Below, piece after piece: positions 16,481 through 27,368 of a stretch of DNA of 64,000 bases. The translations under genes were made by a program, and so were the position numbers. The DNA is from Polynucleobacter sp. GWA2_45_21 (GTDB lineage Bacteria; Pseudomonadota; Gammaproteobacteria; Burkholderiales; Burkholderiaceae). Under the pieces are notes generated by a model that saw only the letters and a list, made by a program, of their open reading frames with translations, made no database searches and was not told the origin of the DNA. Each line of letters begins with the position of its first letter. Positions within the stretch are counted from its first letter, which is position 1. The stretch lies in contig NZ_MHZG01000001.1 in the NCBI RefSeq assembly GCF_001830325.1, positions 124,001 to 188,000 on the forward strand, in the 5' to 3' direction.

Positions 16481-16825
16481 ATGAAGAAATTTTTATTTGC
16501 CGCTACCCTAAGCCTCGGATTGGCAACTGGTATACAAGTAGCCAATGCAACGACTACTGATGAGTTATTGCAATATTGCAAAGGCGAAGGAAGCACGAAT
16601 GTCACTTGCCAAATTTATGGTCAAGCTGTTTATGACACCTATCTCGCAACTCGTAATCCAAAAACTGCTCCTAGCAAAATTTGTGTCAAGCAGCCTGCAC
16701 CATCTCGCATACAAGTAGTTGATGAGTATATTGCTTGGGCCAATGCAAACCCAGCCAATGGGCCAAAACCAGCAGCAGAAACAATGTTGAAGTTTTTAGA
16801 GGGCGTATTCCCTTGCGGAAAGTAA
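16481..16825 (+). CDS. Rap1a/Tai immunity-like small secreted protein
   Basis: A 114-residue protein with a signal peptide of about 22 residues (MKKFLFAATLSLGLATGIQ, cleavage near NA). The mature part shows the Rap1a/Tai pattern: DELLQYCKGEG, a second Cys in VTCQIYGQ, a third Cys near KICVKQ, then VDEYIAWANANP, a KPA segment and a terminal VFPC. Family members protect against amidase effectors of type VI secretion (Tae4-type and Ssp); many homologues are orphans with no known toxin. No effector or secretion gene is present here. AAGGA at 16469-16473 is the ribosome binding site. It is probably cotranscribed with the DUF3300 gene and ends at the terminator at 16865-16890. Confidence 0.78.
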   Translation: MKKFLFAATLSLGLATGIQVANATTTDELLQYCKGEGSTNVTCQIYGQAVYDTYLATRNPKTAPSKICVKQPAPSRIQVVDEYIAWANANPANGPKPAAETMLKFLEGVFPCGK

Positions 16826-16864
16826 TGCACTACATCTCACTACTCAATCAGATGATTACGTAAC

Positions 16865-16890
16865 AAAAAGCCACCTTCAGGTGGCTTTTT
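16865..16890. terminator. Bidirectional intrinsic terminator
   Basis: AAAAAGCCACC (16865-16875) pairs with GGTGGCTTTTT (16880-16890) around a TTCA loop. It lies between the Rap1a/Tai-like gene and fdx, which converge, and can stop both the envelope-gene transcript and the isc operon. Confidence 0.88.
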
Positions 16891-16924
16891 TATTTCTTCA
16901 ACCGTTCGAAGGTCCTTGAAATAA

Positions 16925-17263
16925 TTAGTGATTTTCTTTTGCGTGATTGATTGAGTATTTTGGAATTTCAATCACCAAGTCTTCGCGGGCAACAATCGCC
17001 TGGCAAGACAATCGAGACTGAGGATTGAGTCCCCACGCACGATCCAATAAGTCTTCTTCATTCTCATCGGGCTCATTAAGACTCTGATAACCCTCTTTCA
17101 CAATGACGTGGCAAGTAGTGCAAGCACAAACCATATCGCAGGCATGCTCAATCGGAATATTATTTTCTAGCAGTGCTTCACAAATAGAAGTGCCGGGAGT
17201 TACCTCAACTACAGCACCCTCTGGGCAATATTCACTATGGGGTAGAACAACAATCTGAGTCAT
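16925..17263 (-). CDS. fdx: [2Fe-2S] ferredoxin of the ISC system
   Basis: A 112-residue adrenodoxin-type ferredoxin that supplies electrons for Fe-S cluster assembly on IscU. The cluster ligands are in CDMVCACTTCHVIV near residue 43-52 plus a later Cys in SRLSCQAIV. The N-terminus reads TQIVVLPHSEYCPEG, as in Isc ferredoxins. It is the last gene of the operon, 18 bases after hscA. No iscX follows; instead there is a terminator, so this operon lacks the small IscX protein found in some gammaproteobacteria. Confidence 0.93.
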   Translation of the reverse strand: MTQIVVLPHSEYCPEGAVVEVTPGTSICEALLENNIPIEHACDMVCACTTCHVIVKEGYQSLNEPDENEEDLLDRAWGLNPQSRLSCQAIVAREDLVIEIPKYSINHAKENH

Positions 17264-17281
17264 CTTGGTAATTTTCTTTGA

Positions 17282-19147
17282 TTAAATTTCTGCAACGTTC
17301 TTGCCAGCTAAGGCCTTCTGAATACTTGAGTTCATGCGCTTTTGAGCAAAATCATCGGTAGCTTTTGCTGCATGATCCACAGCCTTTCTGAGAACATCGC
17401 TATCGGCCTCTTCTGTAAGAATCTTTTGCAAAGTGGCCATCTCATGATCTACTGCAGCCTGCTCTTGAGGATTTAATAACCCACGATCAGAATTCAATGC
17501 AGTTTGAACAGCATCCAATAGTCGCTGTGCATTTACTTGTTCTTCACGCAAAGATCTCGCTAAAAGATCTACTTTGGCAGAAGCAAAACCGTCTTGCAGC
17601 ATGCGAGCAATCTCAGCATCCGTCAAACCATAAGAGGGCTTAATATCAATCGAGGCTTGAACACCTGAGCCCTGCTCTGTTGCGCTCACTGAAAGCAAGC
17701 CATCGGCATCTACCTGGAATGTGACCCGAATACGGGCAGCACCAGCAGCCATAGGCGGAATGCCACGTAACTCAAACTTACCTAAAGAGCGGCAATCTTG
17801 CGCCAACTCACGCTCACCCTGCACTACTTGAATAGCTAAGGCTGTTTGACCATCTTTAAATGTCGTGAAATCCTGGGCACGCGCTACCGGAATTGGCGTG
17901 TTACGTGGAATAATTTTTTCTACCAAGCCACCCATAGTTTCAATACCAAGGGAAAGTGGGATAACATCCAATAAGAGCCACTCATCATCTTTACTTTGAT
18001 TGCCGGCAAGCAGGTCTGCTTGCATAGCAGCACCTAGGGCAACAACTTGATCTGGATTGAGATTGTTTAAAGGCTTAGTACCAAAGAGTTCGCCAACAGC
18101 ACGCTGGACATGGGGCATGCGAGTTGCGCCGCCCACCATCACCACGCCCTTAACCTCATCCGCCTTGAGGCCTGCATCACGCAAGGCCTTCTTTACAGCA
18201 ACTAAAGTTTTATTGATGAGGTTCTGAGTGATCTCAAAGAACTGAGCTTGGCTGATGCCCACATTAACCACTGTGCCATCGGCAAGCGTTTCGTGAACGC
18301 GAGCTAAAGGGTTGTGACTCAATTGCTCTTTTGCATGCTTACAAGAGAGCAAGAGCTTGCGATGATCCTGAATTGAGAGCGGTGGAAGTTTGGCTTGCTC
18401 AATCACCCAGCAATATAGGCGATGATCAAAATCATCACCACCCAAAGCGGAATCACCGCCAGTCGAGAGCACTTCAAATACCCCCCTGCTCATGCGCAGG
18501 ATAGAGATATCAAATGTGCCACCACCTAAGTCATACACAGCGTAGATACCTTCAGAGGCATTATCTAGACCATAGGCAATGGCAGCAGCAGTAGGCTCAT
18601 TGAGTAAGCGCAATACTTCAATTCCAGCCAACTTAGCAGCATCTTTAGTGGCTTGTCGTTGCGCATCATCAAAATAGGCTGGAACAGTTATGACTGCACC
18701 AACGATGTCATCATTAACCGAGTCTTCTGCTAGCTGGCGTAAACGCGCCAAAATTTCTGCAGACACTTCAATAGGACTCTTGTCGCCAGCCACTGTTCGT
18801 AGCTTCAACATGCCAGGCTCATCTACAAAGTCGTAAGGAGTGCTTTCAATGTTTTCTACATCGACGATACCGCGACCCATAAAACGTTTGACAGAAACAA
18901 TCGTATTCTTCGGATCAGAAACAATGCTTTCAATAGCTTCAAAACCAGCTTGCGTTCTCCCATTGGGAAGATAGCGCACAACTGAGGGGAGCAATTCTCG
19001 GCCCTCTGAATCTGGGAGCACCTTAGGCAAGGCATCTCGCACAATTGCCACTAGGGAGTTGGTTGTACCCAGATCAATACCCACCGCAATTCGACGTTGA
19101 TGCGGTGCGAGTGATTTACCAGGTTCGGAGATTTGTAATAAGGCCAT
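17282..19147 (-). CDS. hscA: Fe-S assembly chaperone HscA (Hsp70 family)
   Basis: A 621-residue Hsp70 homologue dedicated to cluster transfer from IscU. The nucleotide-binding domain shows [12 protein letters not shown] near residue 25, [21 protein letters not shown] and [15 protein letters not shown], followed by the substrate-binding domain. Length fits HscA (about 620) rather than DnaK. It lies between hscB and fdx in the conserved order and works with HscB, its J-protein partner, which presents the IscU LPPVK motif. Confidence 0.95.
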   Translation of the reverse strand: MALLQISEPGKSLAPHQRRIAVGIDLGTTNSLVAIVRDALPKVLPDSEGRELLPSVVRYLPNGRTQAGFEAIESIVSDPKNTIVSVKRFMGRGIVDVENIESTPYDFVDEPGMLKLRTVAGDKSPIEVSAEILARLRQLAEDSVNDDIVGAVITVPAYFDDAQRQATKDAAKLAGIEVLRLLNEPTAAAIAYGLDNASEGIYAVYDLGGGTFDISILRMSRGVFEVLSTGGDSALGGDDFDHRLYCWVIEQAKLPPLSIQDHRKLLLSCKHAKEQLSHNPLARVHETLADGTVVNVGISQAQFFEITQNLINKTLVAVKKALRDAGLKADEVKGVVMVGGATRMPHVQRAVGELFGTKPLNNLNPDQVVALGAAMQADLLAGNQSKDDEWLLLDVIPLSLGIETMGGLVEKIIPRNTPIPVARAQDFTTFKDGQTALAIQVVQGERELAQDCRSLGKFELRGIPPMAAGAARIRVTFQVDADGLLSVSATEQGSGVQASIDIKPSYGLTDAEIARMLQDGFASAKVDLLARSLREEQVNAQRLLDAVQTALNSDRGLLNPQEQAAVDHEMATLQKILTEEADSDVLRKAVDHAAKATDDFAQKRMNSSIQKALAGKNVAEI

Positions 19148-19165
19148 GGGGACTAGAGTGTAAAG

Positions 19166-19705
19166 CTATACCAAGACTGAGATAGCATCATCTAGCTCAA
19201 GTGCAAACTTATCAATAAAGAGCAGACCCCTAAGTAACTCAGCGGCACGCTCATAGTTCTTTGCCCCATCAATAGCCTGGGTAATTTCTGCCAGGGTGTC
19301 ACGCTTGGATTGATCGACTTCTTCTGCCAATGCCTCGAGCGCCCCAAGATCCTCATCTTGATCTTCAAGACTCTCGCGCCATTCCATTTGCTTCATGAGA
19401 AAAGCCGCAGGCATAGCGGTATTGGTTTCTAAACGGGCATCTACCCCATGGAGCTGGCAAAGATAGAGGCCACGCTGAATGGGATTTTTGAGGGTCTGAA
19501 AAGCGGTATTCGCTAAGGTGGCCATTTGCATGGCGAGTCGTTGCTCAGTATCACTACCCCGAGCATGCCGATCCGGATGCACCTCTTTTTGAATTGCTAG
19601 ATAAGCCTGATCTAATGCAGACAAATCCAAATTGAATTTCTGCTCTACACCAAAGAAACGAAAGTAATCGTCAGACGCGGAAGGATTCACCACAACCACA
19701 CTCAT
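19166..19705 (-). CDS. hscB: Fe-S assembly co-chaperone HscB (J-domain protein)
   Basis: A 179-residue protein with an N-terminal J-domain (about residues 12-85), containing DYFRFFGV and the HPDRHARG loop with the conserved HPD, and a C-terminal helical domain that binds IscU. It stimulates HscA ATPase. Its start overlaps the end of iscA by 35 bases, a longer overlap than usual, so translation is coupled to iscA. Confidence 0.93.
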   Translation of the reverse strand: MSVVVVNPSASDDYFRFFGVEQKFNLDLSALDQAYLAIQKEVHPDRHARGSDTEQRLAMQMATLANTAFQTLKNPIQRGLYLCQLHGVDARLETNTAMPAAFLMKQMEWRESLEDQDEDLGALEALAEEVDQSKRDTLAEITQAIDGAKNYERAAELLRGLLFIDKFALELDDAISVLV

Positions 19706-19994
19706 CTTTTACGTTTGGATTCTGGAACTTAAAACCTTCATTCAAACCTTCGCGAACAAAATCCAATTCGGTGCCATCTAAATAGGCCAAGCTCTTAGGA
19801 TCAACAAAGATGGTGATGCCATTGGATTCAAACTGAGTATCCTCGGGCGCAGCCTCATCCACATATTCCAGTTGATAGGCCAAGCCAGAACAGCCAGTAG
19901 TACGAACACCTAAGCGTAAACCGCAACCTTTTCCACGCTTATCTAGATTGCGCTGAACATGTTTCGCTGCTTTGTCGGTTAAGGTAATTGCCAT
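19671..19994 (-). CDS. iscA: A-type Fe-S scaffold/carrier protein IscA
   Basis: A 107-residue HesB/IscA protein with the three expected cysteines: [12 protein letters not shown] and the C-terminal CGCGESF. It carries iron or clusters to target proteins. Residues [13 protein letters not shown] and [18 protein letters not shown] are the family hallmarks. It lies 19 bases after iscU. The 3' end overlaps hscB. Confidence 0.95.
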   Translation of the reverse strand: MAITLTDKAAKHVQRNLDKRGKGCGLRLGVRTTGCSGLAYQLEYVDEAAPEDTQFESNGITIFVDPKSLAYLDGTELDFVREGLNEGFKFQNPNVKDECGCGESFRV

Positions 19995-20013
19995 GATGAA
20001 AGCCTCTTTATCT

Positions 20014-20400
20014 TTACTTGGCTGGGTGCTTATCTTTGTAATCAGCCACTGCGGCCTTGATGGCGTCTTCAGCCAAAATTGAGCAATGGATTTTTACTGG
20101 TGGCAATGCCAACTCTTCAGCAATTAAAGAGTTCTTAATCTCTAAGGCTTGATCCAAGGTTTTACCCTTAACCCACTCAGTTACCAAAGAAGAAGAGGCA
20201 ATTGCAGAACCACAACCGTAAGTCTTGAACTTGGCATCTTCAATCACGCCTTGATCATTTACACGGATTTGTAATTTCATAACGTCGCCACAGGCTGGCG
20301 CACCAACCATGCCAGTACCCACTTGGTCGTCGCCCTTTTCAAAGGAGCCGACGTTACGGGGATTTTCATAATGATCGATTACTTTGTCGCTATATGCCAT
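20014..20400 (-). CDS. iscU: Fe-S cluster scaffold protein IscU
   Basis: A 128-residue scaffold on which [2Fe-2S] clusters are built. The three ligand cysteines are in [26 protein letters not shown] and [11 protein letters not shown]. The LPPVK motif bound by HscA is present ([10 protein letters not shown]). Length and order iscS-iscU-iscA are canonical. Confidence 0.97.
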   Translation of the reverse strand: MAYSDKVIDHYENPRNVGSFEKGDDQVGTGMVGAPACGDVMKLQIRVNDQGVIEDAKFKTYGCGSAIASSSLVTEWVKGKTLDQALEIKNSLIAEELALPPVKIHCSILAEDAIKAAVADYKDKHPAK

Positions 20401-20455
20401 GGTATTTCCTCGTTATTTCTTTTGTCTTTTATCTTGTTTAAATAATCCATCTTGC

Positions 20456-21715
20456 TTAATGCGCGGCCCACTGAATGGTGCTGAGATCAATACCATCCTT
20501 AAACATTTCCCAAAGTGGTGAGAGCTCGCGCAACTTAGCAATCTTCTCTTTAACTAGCTTGATAGTGAAATCCACTTCCTCTTCGGTAGTAAAGCGCCCT
20601 AAAGTAAATCGGATTGAGCTATGGGCCAATTCATCATTACGACCCAGTGCGCGCAATACATAAGAAGGTTCTAAAGATGCCGAAGTACATGCAGATCCAG
20701 ATGAGATAGCTAAATCTTTCAATGCCATCAACATAGATTCGCCTTCAACATAGTTAAAACTAATATTGAGGTTATGCGGAACACGATCATCCATGTCACC
20801 ATTGACGTAAACTTCTTCGATATCTTTCAAGCCAGTCAATAAGCGATCGCGCAATGCACGGATACGCGCATTTTCTTCAACCATTTCAATGCGGGCAATG
20901 CGGAAAGCTTCACCCATGCCAACGATTTGATGAACTGCTAGGGTGCCAGAACGCATGCCACGCTCATGACCGCCACCATGAATTTGCGCCTCAATACGAA
21001 TACGAGGCTTACGACGGACAAACAATGCGCCAATACCTTTTGGACCATAAGTCTTATGAGCAGAGAAACTCATTAAATCGACTTTGATCTTTTCTAAATC
21101 AATTTCTACTTTTCCAGTGGCTTGTGCTGCATCCACATGGAAAATCACGCCGCGGGAACGACACAATTCACCAATTTTCGGGATATCTTGCACAACGCCA
21201 ATCTCGTTATTCACATACATCACTGATGCCAAGATCGTTCCAGGCTTCATTGCTGCTTCAAGCTGAGCGAAATCAATTAAACCATCTGGCAAAACATCGA
21301 GATAAGTTACTTCAAAACCTTCGCGCTCGAGCTCGCGACAAGTATCCAAGGTAGCCTTGTGCTCAGTCTTCACAGTGATGATGTGATTGCCGCGCTCTTT
21401 ATAAAAATGGGCAGCACCTTTGAGTGCCAAGTTAATACTTTCAGTAGCGCCGCTAGTAAACACAATCTCTCTTGGATCTGCATGAACTAACTGGGCAACT
21501 TCTGAACGCGCCCACTCAACTGCCTCCTCCGCAGCCCAGCCGTAGGCGTGACTACGAGATGCTGCATTACCAAACTGCTCGCGCAAGTACGGCAACATCT
21601 TGTCCACAACACGCGGGTCAATCGGCGTAGTAGCTGAGTAATCCATGTACACCGGAAAGTGTTTAGGGCTAAACATCGGTACTGGTTGCTGAGGAATGTC
21701 TTGTGGTGCGTTCAT
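20456..21715 (-). CDS. iscS: Cysteine desulfurase IscS
   Basis: A 419-residue PLP-dependent enzyme that takes sulfur from cysteine for clusters and tRNA thiolation. The N-terminal [18 protein letters not shown], the PLP lysine in [16 protein letters not shown] and the active-site Cys in [14 protein letters not shown] are all present. It has about 15 extra N-terminal residues compared with E. coli IscS. First enzyme gene after iscR. Confidence 0.96.
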   Translation of the reverse strand: MNAPQDIPQQPVPMFSPKHFPVYMDYSATTPIDPRVVDKMLPYLREQFGNAASRSHAYGWAAEEAVEWARSEVAQLVHADPREIVFTSGATESINLALKGAAHFYKERGNHIITVKTEHKATLDTCRELEREGFEVTYLDVLPDGLIDFAQLEAAMKPGTILASVMYVNNEIGVVQDIPKIGELCRSRGVIFHVDAAQATGKVEIDLEKIKVDLMSFSAHKTYGPKGIGALFVRRKPRIRIEAQIHGGGHERGMRSGTLAVHQIVGMGEAFRIARIEMVEENARIRALRDRLLTGLKDIEEVYVNGDMDDRVPHNLNISFNYVEGESMLMALKDLAISSGSACTSASLEPSYVLRALGRNDELAHSSIRFTLGRFTTEEEVDFTIKLVKEKIAKLRELSPLWEMFKDGIDLSTIQWAAH

Positions 21716-21753
21716 TTTTTACTTATCGATTAATAGGCTAAGAAGCTAATCTC

Positions 21754-22323
21754 TTAACTTTGCTGAGCCAGGTTAAAAACAGAATTCACGAGAGGTCGCT
21801 TTGGAGCGGCTTCTTTTGTTGCTGCAACTGCCGATGCCGGCTTTTCAGCCTTGACACTTTCAGTCTTGATTTTCTTGGGGCGCAAATCATGCAATACGAT
21901 TCCACGTCCTGATTGCTGCTGCACTAAATCACGCAAAGAGACTGAGCTGAGATACTCCACCATCTTGGCATTGAGGTTTGACCACAGATCATGAGTCATA
22001 CAGCGGCCATGATTCTCTTCATCGTTATGGCAACTACCTTTACCGCCACATTGGGTTGCATCCAATGGCTCGTCCACAGCCACAATGATGTCGGCTACGC
22101 TAATTTCCTCTGACTTGCGGGCTAGGGTGTAACCACCGCCAGGGCCACGAGTGCTCTCAACAATATTGAAACGGCGTAATTTGCCAAACAACTGCTCTAA
22201 GTAAGACAGGGAAATCTTTTGTCTTTGGCTAATTCCAGCCAAAGTTACAGGCCCGTGCGTCTCGCGCAGGGCTAAATCAATCATTGCGGTTACTGCAAAA
22301 CGGCCTTTGGTTGTAAGTCTCAT
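21754..22323 (-). CDS. iscR: Rrf2-family Fe-S responsive regulator IscR
   Basis: A 189-residue Rrf2 regulator that senses Fe-S status through its own [2Fe-2S] cluster and represses the isc operon. The winged helix occupies residues 1-80 (LRLTTKGRFAVTAMIDLAL; ISLSYLEQLFGKLRR). The three ligand cysteines and His are in the segment CGGKGSCHNDEENHGRC near 92-108. The last 35 residues, rich in Lys, Ala and Pro, extend beyond the E. coli protein. A near-consensus IscR type 1 site lies just upstream. Confidence 0.95.
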   Translation of the reverse strand: MRLTTKGRFAVTAMIDLALRETHGPVTLAGISQRQKISLSYLEQLFGKLRRFNIVESTRGPGGGYTLARKSEEISVADIIVAVDEPLDATQCGGKGSCHNDEENHGRCMTHDLWSNLNAKMVEYLSSVSLRDLVQQQSGRGIVLHDLRPKKIKTESVKAEKPASAVAATKEAAPKRPLVNSVFNLAQQS

Positions 22324-22373
22324 ATGTCACCTTGGTAATGGATTGTTATGGACAGCTAACAGTCGGGCGGGTA

Positions 22374-22398
22374 ATACCCGACCATTCCACTCAACTTT
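22374..22398 (-). promoter_or_regulatory. IscR type 1 binding site upstream of iscR
   Basis: Read on the minus strand, the 25 bases match about 21 positions of the known type 1 consensus, including GTTGA on the left and GGTCGGGTAT on the right. The [2Fe-2S] form of IscR would bind here and repress the operon. The right end extends into the palindrome CGGGTAATACCCG (22368-22380). Confidence 0.75.
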
Positions 22399-22437
22399 AA
22401 CATATACCCCACTAATCTGCTCGGGATTAAAACAGCC

Positions 22438-24591
22438 CTAAATAGCATCCCTGGAGCGTGCGCCAAAAGCCATCTCCTTAACCTTAGTAAGGCGATCACG
22501 GGTAGCTGCAGCCTTTTCAAACTCTAGATTCTTGGCCTCAGAGTTCATTTGCTTCTCCAAACGCTTGATTTCGCCCGCCAGATCCTTCTCGCTCATGTCC
22601 TCATAGCGAGCCCGCTCCTGTTCCACCTGCATCTCAGAGCGCTTCTCCTGGACGTCATAGACCCCATCAATAATGTCTTTAATGCGCTTTTGGACGCCCC
22701 GCGGCTCAATTCCATTCGCCTTATTAAAGGCAATTTGCTTAGTTCGGCGGCGCTCGGTCTCCCCCATCGCCCGCTTCATGGAGTCAGTAATCCTGTCAGC
22801 GTACAGAATGGCCTTACCTTTAATGTTTCGAGCCGCCCTACCGATTGTTTGAATCAAACTCCGCTCGGAACGTAAGAAACCTTCTTTATCTGCATCCAAA
22901 ATTGCGACGAGTGAGACCTCAGGAATATCCAAGCCCTCGCGCAATAAATTAATGCCCACCAAAACATCGAAGACACCTAAGCGTAAGTCGCGCAAAATTT
23001 CTACGCGCTCTACAGTGTCAATATCTGAATGTACATAGCGCACTTTCACACCGTTGTCAGATAAGTAATCAGTTAACTGCTCAGCCATGCGTTTTGTGAG
23101 TACTGTTACCAACACCCGCTCATGTACTTTGACACGCTCATGAATCTGACTGAGTAAATCATCTACCTGCGAACTTGCAGGTAAGACTTCGATTTCTGGA
23201 TCGACTAGTCCTGTTGGTCTAGCTACTTGCTCCACCACTTGTCCAGTATGCGTATTTTCATAGTCAGCAGGTGTTGCCGAAACAAATACCGTCTGACGCA
23301 TCTTCGTTTCAAACTCTGTGAACTTCAGTGGTCGGTTATCCATTGCTGACGGTAAGCGGAAACCAAACTCCACCAAAGTGTGCTTGCGAGACTTGTCCCC
23401 GTTGTACATCGCATTGAGCTGTCCAATCAGGACATGGCTCTCATCTAAGAACATCAAGGCATCATTTGGGAGATAGTCGACCAAGGTGGGCGGTGCCTCG
23501 CCAGGCATAGCCCCTGAGAGATGGCGGGAGTAGTTCTCAATACCCTTGCAGAATCCCAATTCGTTCAGCATCTCCAAATCAAAGCGAGTGCGCTGCTCTA
23601 AACGTTGTGCCTCAACCAACTTTCCATCTTTAACAAATTCATCCAGGCGTGTACGTAATTCCGTCTTGATTGTTTCAATTGCTTTTAAAACAGTATCGCG
23701 CGGAGTGACGTAGTGCGAGCTTGGATAAACAGTGAAACGTGGAATCTTCTGACGAATTTTTCCAGTAAGAGGATCAAAGAATTGCAAACTCTCAATGACA
23801 TCATCAAAGAGCTCAACGCGCACAGCTAATTCATTATGCTCAGCAGGGAAGATATCAATCGTGTCACCTCTCACCCGGAACACTCCGCGCTTGAAATCCG
23901 TTTCATTGCGGTCGTACTGCATTGCAATTAAACGCATCAAAATATCGCGCTGACTCATCTTATCGCCTGGGCGCAAGGTCATCACCATGCTGTGATAGTC
24001 GCCGGGATTGCCAATGCCGTAAATTGCAGAGACAGTTGCTACGATGATGACATCACGTCGCTCTAACAAACTCTTAGTAGCAGACAATCGCATTTGCTCG
24101 ATGTGCTCATTGATTGATGAATCTTTTTCAATAAACAAATCACGTGTGGGTACGTAAGCCTCTGGCTGGTAGTAATCGTAGTAACTAACGAAGTACTCCA
24201 CCGCATTTTTGGGGAAAAACTCCCGAAACTCACTATAAAGCTGGGCAGCCAAGGTCTTATTAGGGGCAAAAATGATGGCGGGACGGCCTGTTCTAGCGAT
24301 CACATTAGCCATCGTGAAGGTTTTGCCAGAACCAGTGACTCCCAAAAGGGTCTGGAAGGTCAATCCATCCTCAATTCCGGCCACTAGAGCATCAATTGCG
24401 GCCGGCTGATCACCAGCAGGCGGAAATGGCTGATAAAGCTGAAACGGCGAATCTGGGAAGGAAACGAACTTGACTGGATCCAGGTCGTGACCTACCTCAC
24501 CCAAAGGATCGGCCATAGGGCTTTTCTTGCTTTCTGCGACTTTGGAATTTGAGGAACTTTTAGGCAACTTAGGGGGCATCTCAGCTATCAT
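22438..24591 (-). CDS. uvrB: Excinuclease ABC subunit B
   Basis: UvrB is the helicase-like damage-verifying subunit of nucleotide excision repair. From ATG 24591 it has 717 residues, including a 40-residue Ser/Lys-rich N-terminal extension. Seen: Walker [13 protein letters not shown], the beta-hairpin region [17 protein letters not shown], the helicase motif QTIGRAARN, and a C-terminal UVR domain ([20 protein letters not shown]). AGGTGA precedes ATG 24591; TTG 24630 is a less likely start. The gene ends 40 bases before the IscR site with no terminator seen. Confidence 0.95.
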   Translation of the reverse strand: MIAEMPPKLPKSSSNSKVAESKKSPMADPLGEVGHDLDPVKFVSFPDSPFQLYQPFPPAGDQPAAIDALVAGIEDGLTFQTLLGVTGSGKTFTMANVIARTGRPAIIFAPNKTLAAQLYSEFREFFPKNAVEYFVSYYDYYQPEAYVPTRDLFIEKDSSINEHIEQMRLSATKSLLERRDVIIVATVSAIYGIGNPGDYHSMVMTLRPGDKMSQRDILMRLIAMQYDRNETDFKRGVFRVRGDTIDIFPAEHNELAVRVELFDDVIESLQFFDPLTGKIRQKIPRFTVYPSSHYVTPRDTVLKAIETIKTELRTRLDEFVKDGKLVEAQRLEQRTRFDLEMLNELGFCKGIENYSRHLSGAMPGEAPPTLVDYLPNDALMFLDESHVLIGQLNAMYNGDKSRKHTLVEFGFRLPSAMDNRPLKFTEFETKMRQTVFVSATPADYENTHTGQVVEQVARPTGLVDPEIEVLPASSQVDDLLSQIHERVKVHERVLVTVLTKRMAEQLTDYLSDNGVKVRYVHSDIDTVERVEILRDLRLGVFDVLVGINLLREGLDIPEVSLVAILDADKEGFLRSERSLIQTIGRAARNIKGKAILYADRITDSMKRAMGETERRRTKQIAFNKANGIEPRGVQKRIKDIIDGVYDVQEKRSEMQVEQERARYEDMSEKDLAGEIKRLEKQMNSEAKNLEFEKAAATRDRLTKVKEMAFGARSRDAI

Positions 24592-24773
24592 TTCACCTGT
24601 GAGTTTTAGTTCACAGCGAATTTTGTACAAACATTGATTTTGCCGTTTTTATTTGGAAATAGTTGAATCTAGCCTCAAAAACAGCCATTTAAAGTAAATT
24701 TAACTGAATTTAACGTCAATTAACCCTGAAATACCTACTTTAAACACTTTCACCACACATTTTTGACCCTCAA

Positions 24774-25973
24774 ATGAACCTTTTTACTTCAGTCCAACTA
24801 GCCCCTAAAGACCCTATTTTTGGCCTCACAGAAGCCTATGTCGCCGATCAACGTGCTGACAAGGTCAACCTAGGCGTTGGCGTCTATTACACCGACGAAG
24901 GCAAGGTACCTCTTTTGAAGGCGGTAATTAAGGCTGAAGAAGCAATTGTTGCGAAGCACTCCCCACGGAGCTACATTCCAATCGAAGGTCCTAACCCATA
25001 CAACAGCGCAGTACAAAACCTATTATTCGGCGCTGACTCTTCCCTAATTAAAGATGGTCGCGTTGTAACAGCAGAATGTCTGGGTGGTACTGGTGCGTTA
25101 CGCGTTGGTGCCGACTTTATCAAGCGCCTCAATTTGAATGCACCTTGCGCCATTAGCAACCCTACTTGGGAAAACCACCGCGGTATTTTTGAATCCGCAG
25201 GATTTGAAGTGCTTGAGTACACCTACTTCGACGGTAAAACTCGTGGTGTTGATTTTGATGGCATGGTGAAATCTTTAGAGTCTTTTCCAAAGTTCACCAC
25301 TGTCTTGTTGCATGCTTGCTGCCACAACCCAACTGGCGCTGATATTACCGAATCTCAATGGCGTCAAGTCATTGATATTTGCAAAGCAAAGCAACTCATT
25401 CCATTTTTAGATATGGCTTACCAAGGCTTTGCCGCTGGTATCGAGCAAGACGGTATCGCAGTGCGCTTATTCGCTGAATCCGGCATGTCTTTTTTTGTCT
25501 CAAGCTCTTTCTCCAAATCATTCTCACTCTATGGTGAACGAGTAGGTGCTTTATCTATCGTGACCCAAAGCAAAGATGAGTCTACTCGCGTACTTTCTCA
25601 ACTGAAGCGCGTGATTCGTACAAACTATTCCAATCCACCTACACATGGCGCTGCGATTGCAGCTGCAGTTCTCAATTCACCAGAACTCAGAAAGCTCTGG
25701 GAAGATGAGTTGGCTGAAATGCGCGAACGTATTAAAGCAATGCGTCAGGGGCTTGTACAAAAATTGGCCGCTGCTGGCGTAAAGCAGGATTTTGCTTTTA
25801 TTGAAGCTCAGCGCGGTATGTTTTCTTACTCAGGATTAACTGCTGAGCAAGTAGAGCGTTTACAAAAGGAAGATGGCATTTATGCCCTCTCCACAGGTCG
25901 TATTTGTGTGGCTGCCCTCAATACTAAAAATATTGATAAGGTGGCCAAAGCAATCGCCCGCGTATTGGCGTAA
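24774..25973 (+). CDS. tyrB: Aromatic amino acid/aspartate aminotransferase (class I)
   Basis: A 399-residue PLP-dependent transaminase of the AspC/TyrB group, exchanging the amino group between aromatic amino acids or aspartate and 2-oxoglutarate. The start LFTSVQLAPKDPIFGLTEAY, the HACCHNPTGADIT segment, the PLP lysine in SSFSKSFSLYGERVGAL and the substrate Arg in TGRICVAALN are present. Choice between TyrB and AspC specificity is not certain. It is divergent from uvrB and 42 bases ahead of phaZ. Confidence 0.87.
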   Translation: MNLFTSVQLAPKDPIFGLTEAYVADQRADKVNLGVGVYYTDEGKVPLLKAVIKAEEAIVAKHSPRSYIPIEGPNPYNSAVQNLLFGADSSLIKDGRVVTAECLGGTGALRVGADFIKRLNLNAPCAISNPTWENHRGIFESAGFEVLEYTYFDGKTRGVDFDGMVKSLESFPKFTTVLLHACCHNPTGADITESQWRQVIDICKAKQLIPFLDMAYQGFAAGIEQDGIAVRLFAESGMSFFVSSSFSKSFSLYGERVGALSIVTQSKDESTRVLSQLKRVIRTNYSNPPTHGAAIAAAVLNSPELRKLWEDELAEMRERIKAMRQGLVQKLAAAGVKQDFAFIEAQRGMFSYSGLTAEQVERLQKEDGIYALSTGRICVAALNTKNIDKVAKAIARVLA

Positions 25974-26015
25974 CAACGCGTAATAAGCGGTTACACTGAA
26001 TTACCAGGAGGCATC

Positions 26016-27314
26016 ATGCTATATCAGTTACATGAATTTCAAAAAGCTTTACTTCAACCAGTAAGCTCATGGGCTCGAGCAGCATCTGAGGCATTTATCA
26101 ATGCCTCTAACCCTGCTTCAAAAGTTCCAGGGTCTGATCGTTTGGCTGCCAGTTATGAACTTTTATATCGCCTAGGTAAAAATTACAAAAAACCAGAGTT
26201 TGGTATTCGTGCAGTGCAGGCTCATGGTCGCGAAGTCGCCATTCATGAAAGAACAGTTTTAGCTAAACCCTTTTGCAATCTGATTCGCTTCAAGCGCTTC
26301 TCCGATGATCTTGATGTCATCAAGAAACTCAAAGAGGATCCAGCGGTATTGGTTGTTGCTCCACTATCCGGGCATCACTCCACATTGCTGCGTGACACTG
26401 TTCGCACCCTTTTGCAAGACCATAAGGTGTACATCACCGACTGGATTGATGCACGCATTGTTCCTGCAGATGCTGGCGATTTTGGTCTAGATGACTATGT
26501 TCACTATGTACAAGACTTCATCCGCACTATCGGTGCCGAGAACTTACATGTGATCTCCGTTTGCCAACCAACAGTGCCTACACTAGGTGCAATTTCCCTG
26601 ATGGCTTCCGCTGGTGAAAAGACCCCTGCCTCCATGATCATGATGGGTGGCCCAATTGATGCGCGTAAGTCACCAACTGCGGTGAATAACTTGGCTGACC
26701 AAAAGTCCTATGACTGGTTTGAAAGTCATGTAATTTACAAAGTGCCGCCAAGCTACCCAGGCGCTGGCCGCAAAGTGTATCCAGGCTTCCTGCAACACAC
26801 TGGCTTTATTGCCATGAATCCCCAGAACCACTTGCAGTCGCATTGGGATTACTTCCAGAACTTAGTACGTGGCGATGAGCAAGATGCTGAAGCTCACATT
26901 CGCTTCTATGATGAGTACAACGCAGTGCTTGATATGGACGCGAAGTTCTACTTGGACACCATTAAAACTGTGTTCCAAGACTACTCATTACCAAACGGTA
27001 CTTGGGAAGTTGCTGGCGATCTAGTGAAACCACAAGATATTAAGCAAACTGCCCTCCTCACCGTTGAAGGTGAATTGGATGACATCTCTGGTAGCGGACA
27101 AACCCGTTCAGCACACGCCTTGTGCGCTGGGATTCCGAAGGCTGATAAAGACCATTATGAAGTTGCGGGCGCTGGCCACTACGGTATCTTCTCTGGCCGT
27201 CGTTGGCGCGAGAAAGTGTATCCAAAGATTAAGTCGTTTATTCGTGAGCACCAAGGTGTTCAGAAGAAAACAAAAGCTAGACCCCCAAAACTGGGTACTA
27301 AGAAAGCTGCATAA
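26016..27314 (+). CDS. phaZ: Intracellular polyhydroxyalkanoate depolymerase
   Basis: A 432-residue alpha/beta-hydrolase-like enzyme that mobilises stored polyhydroxybutyrate inside the cell. It matches the PhaZ1-type family of Burkholderiales in length. The nucleophile region is SVCQPTVPTLG, where the catalytic residue is Cys rather than Ser; the His appears in GAGHYGIFSGRRWR and the acid in VEGELDDISG. The tail is rich in Lys. AGGAGG precedes the ATG. A GC-rich hairpin follows the stop. Confidence 0.92.
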   Translation: MLYQLHEFQKALLQPVSSWARAASEAFINASNPASKVPGSDRLAASYELLYRLGKNYKKPEFGIRAVQAHGREVAIHERTVLAKPFCNLIRFKRFSDDLDVIKKLKEDPAVLVVAPLSGHHSTLLRDTVRTLLQDHKVYITDWIDARIVPADAGDFGLDDYVHYVQDFIRTIGAENLHVISVCQPTVPTLGAISLMASAGEKTPASMIMMGGPIDARKSPTAVNNLADQKSYDWFESHVIYKVPPSYPGAGRKVYPGFLQHTGFIAMNPQNHLQSHWDYFQNLVRGDEQDAEAHIRFYDEYNAVLDMDAKFYLDTIKTVFQDYSLPNGTWEVAGDLVKPQDIKQTALLTVEGELDDISGSGQTRSAHALCAGIPKADKDHYEVAGAGHYGIFSGRRWREKVYPKIKSFIREHQGVQKKTKARPPKLGTKKAA

Positions 27315-27321
27315 ATCAGCG

Positions 27322-27341
27322 GCGCGACTTTCGGGTCGCGC
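27322..27341. terminator. Hairpin downstream of phaZ
   Basis: GCGCGAC (27322-27328) pairs with GTCGCGC (27335-27341), loop TTTCGG, then CTTCTAGTTTT. The T-run is interrupted, so termination is probably partial and rnfB may be read through. Confidence 0.5.
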
Positions 27342-27368
27342 TTCTAGTTTTAGGGCTCGTAACTTGCA

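Noticed and set aside
22438..24630. Longer uvrB start at TTG 24630
   Set aside because: No ribosome binding site; ATG 24591 has AGGTGA directly upstream and already gives an N-terminal extension.
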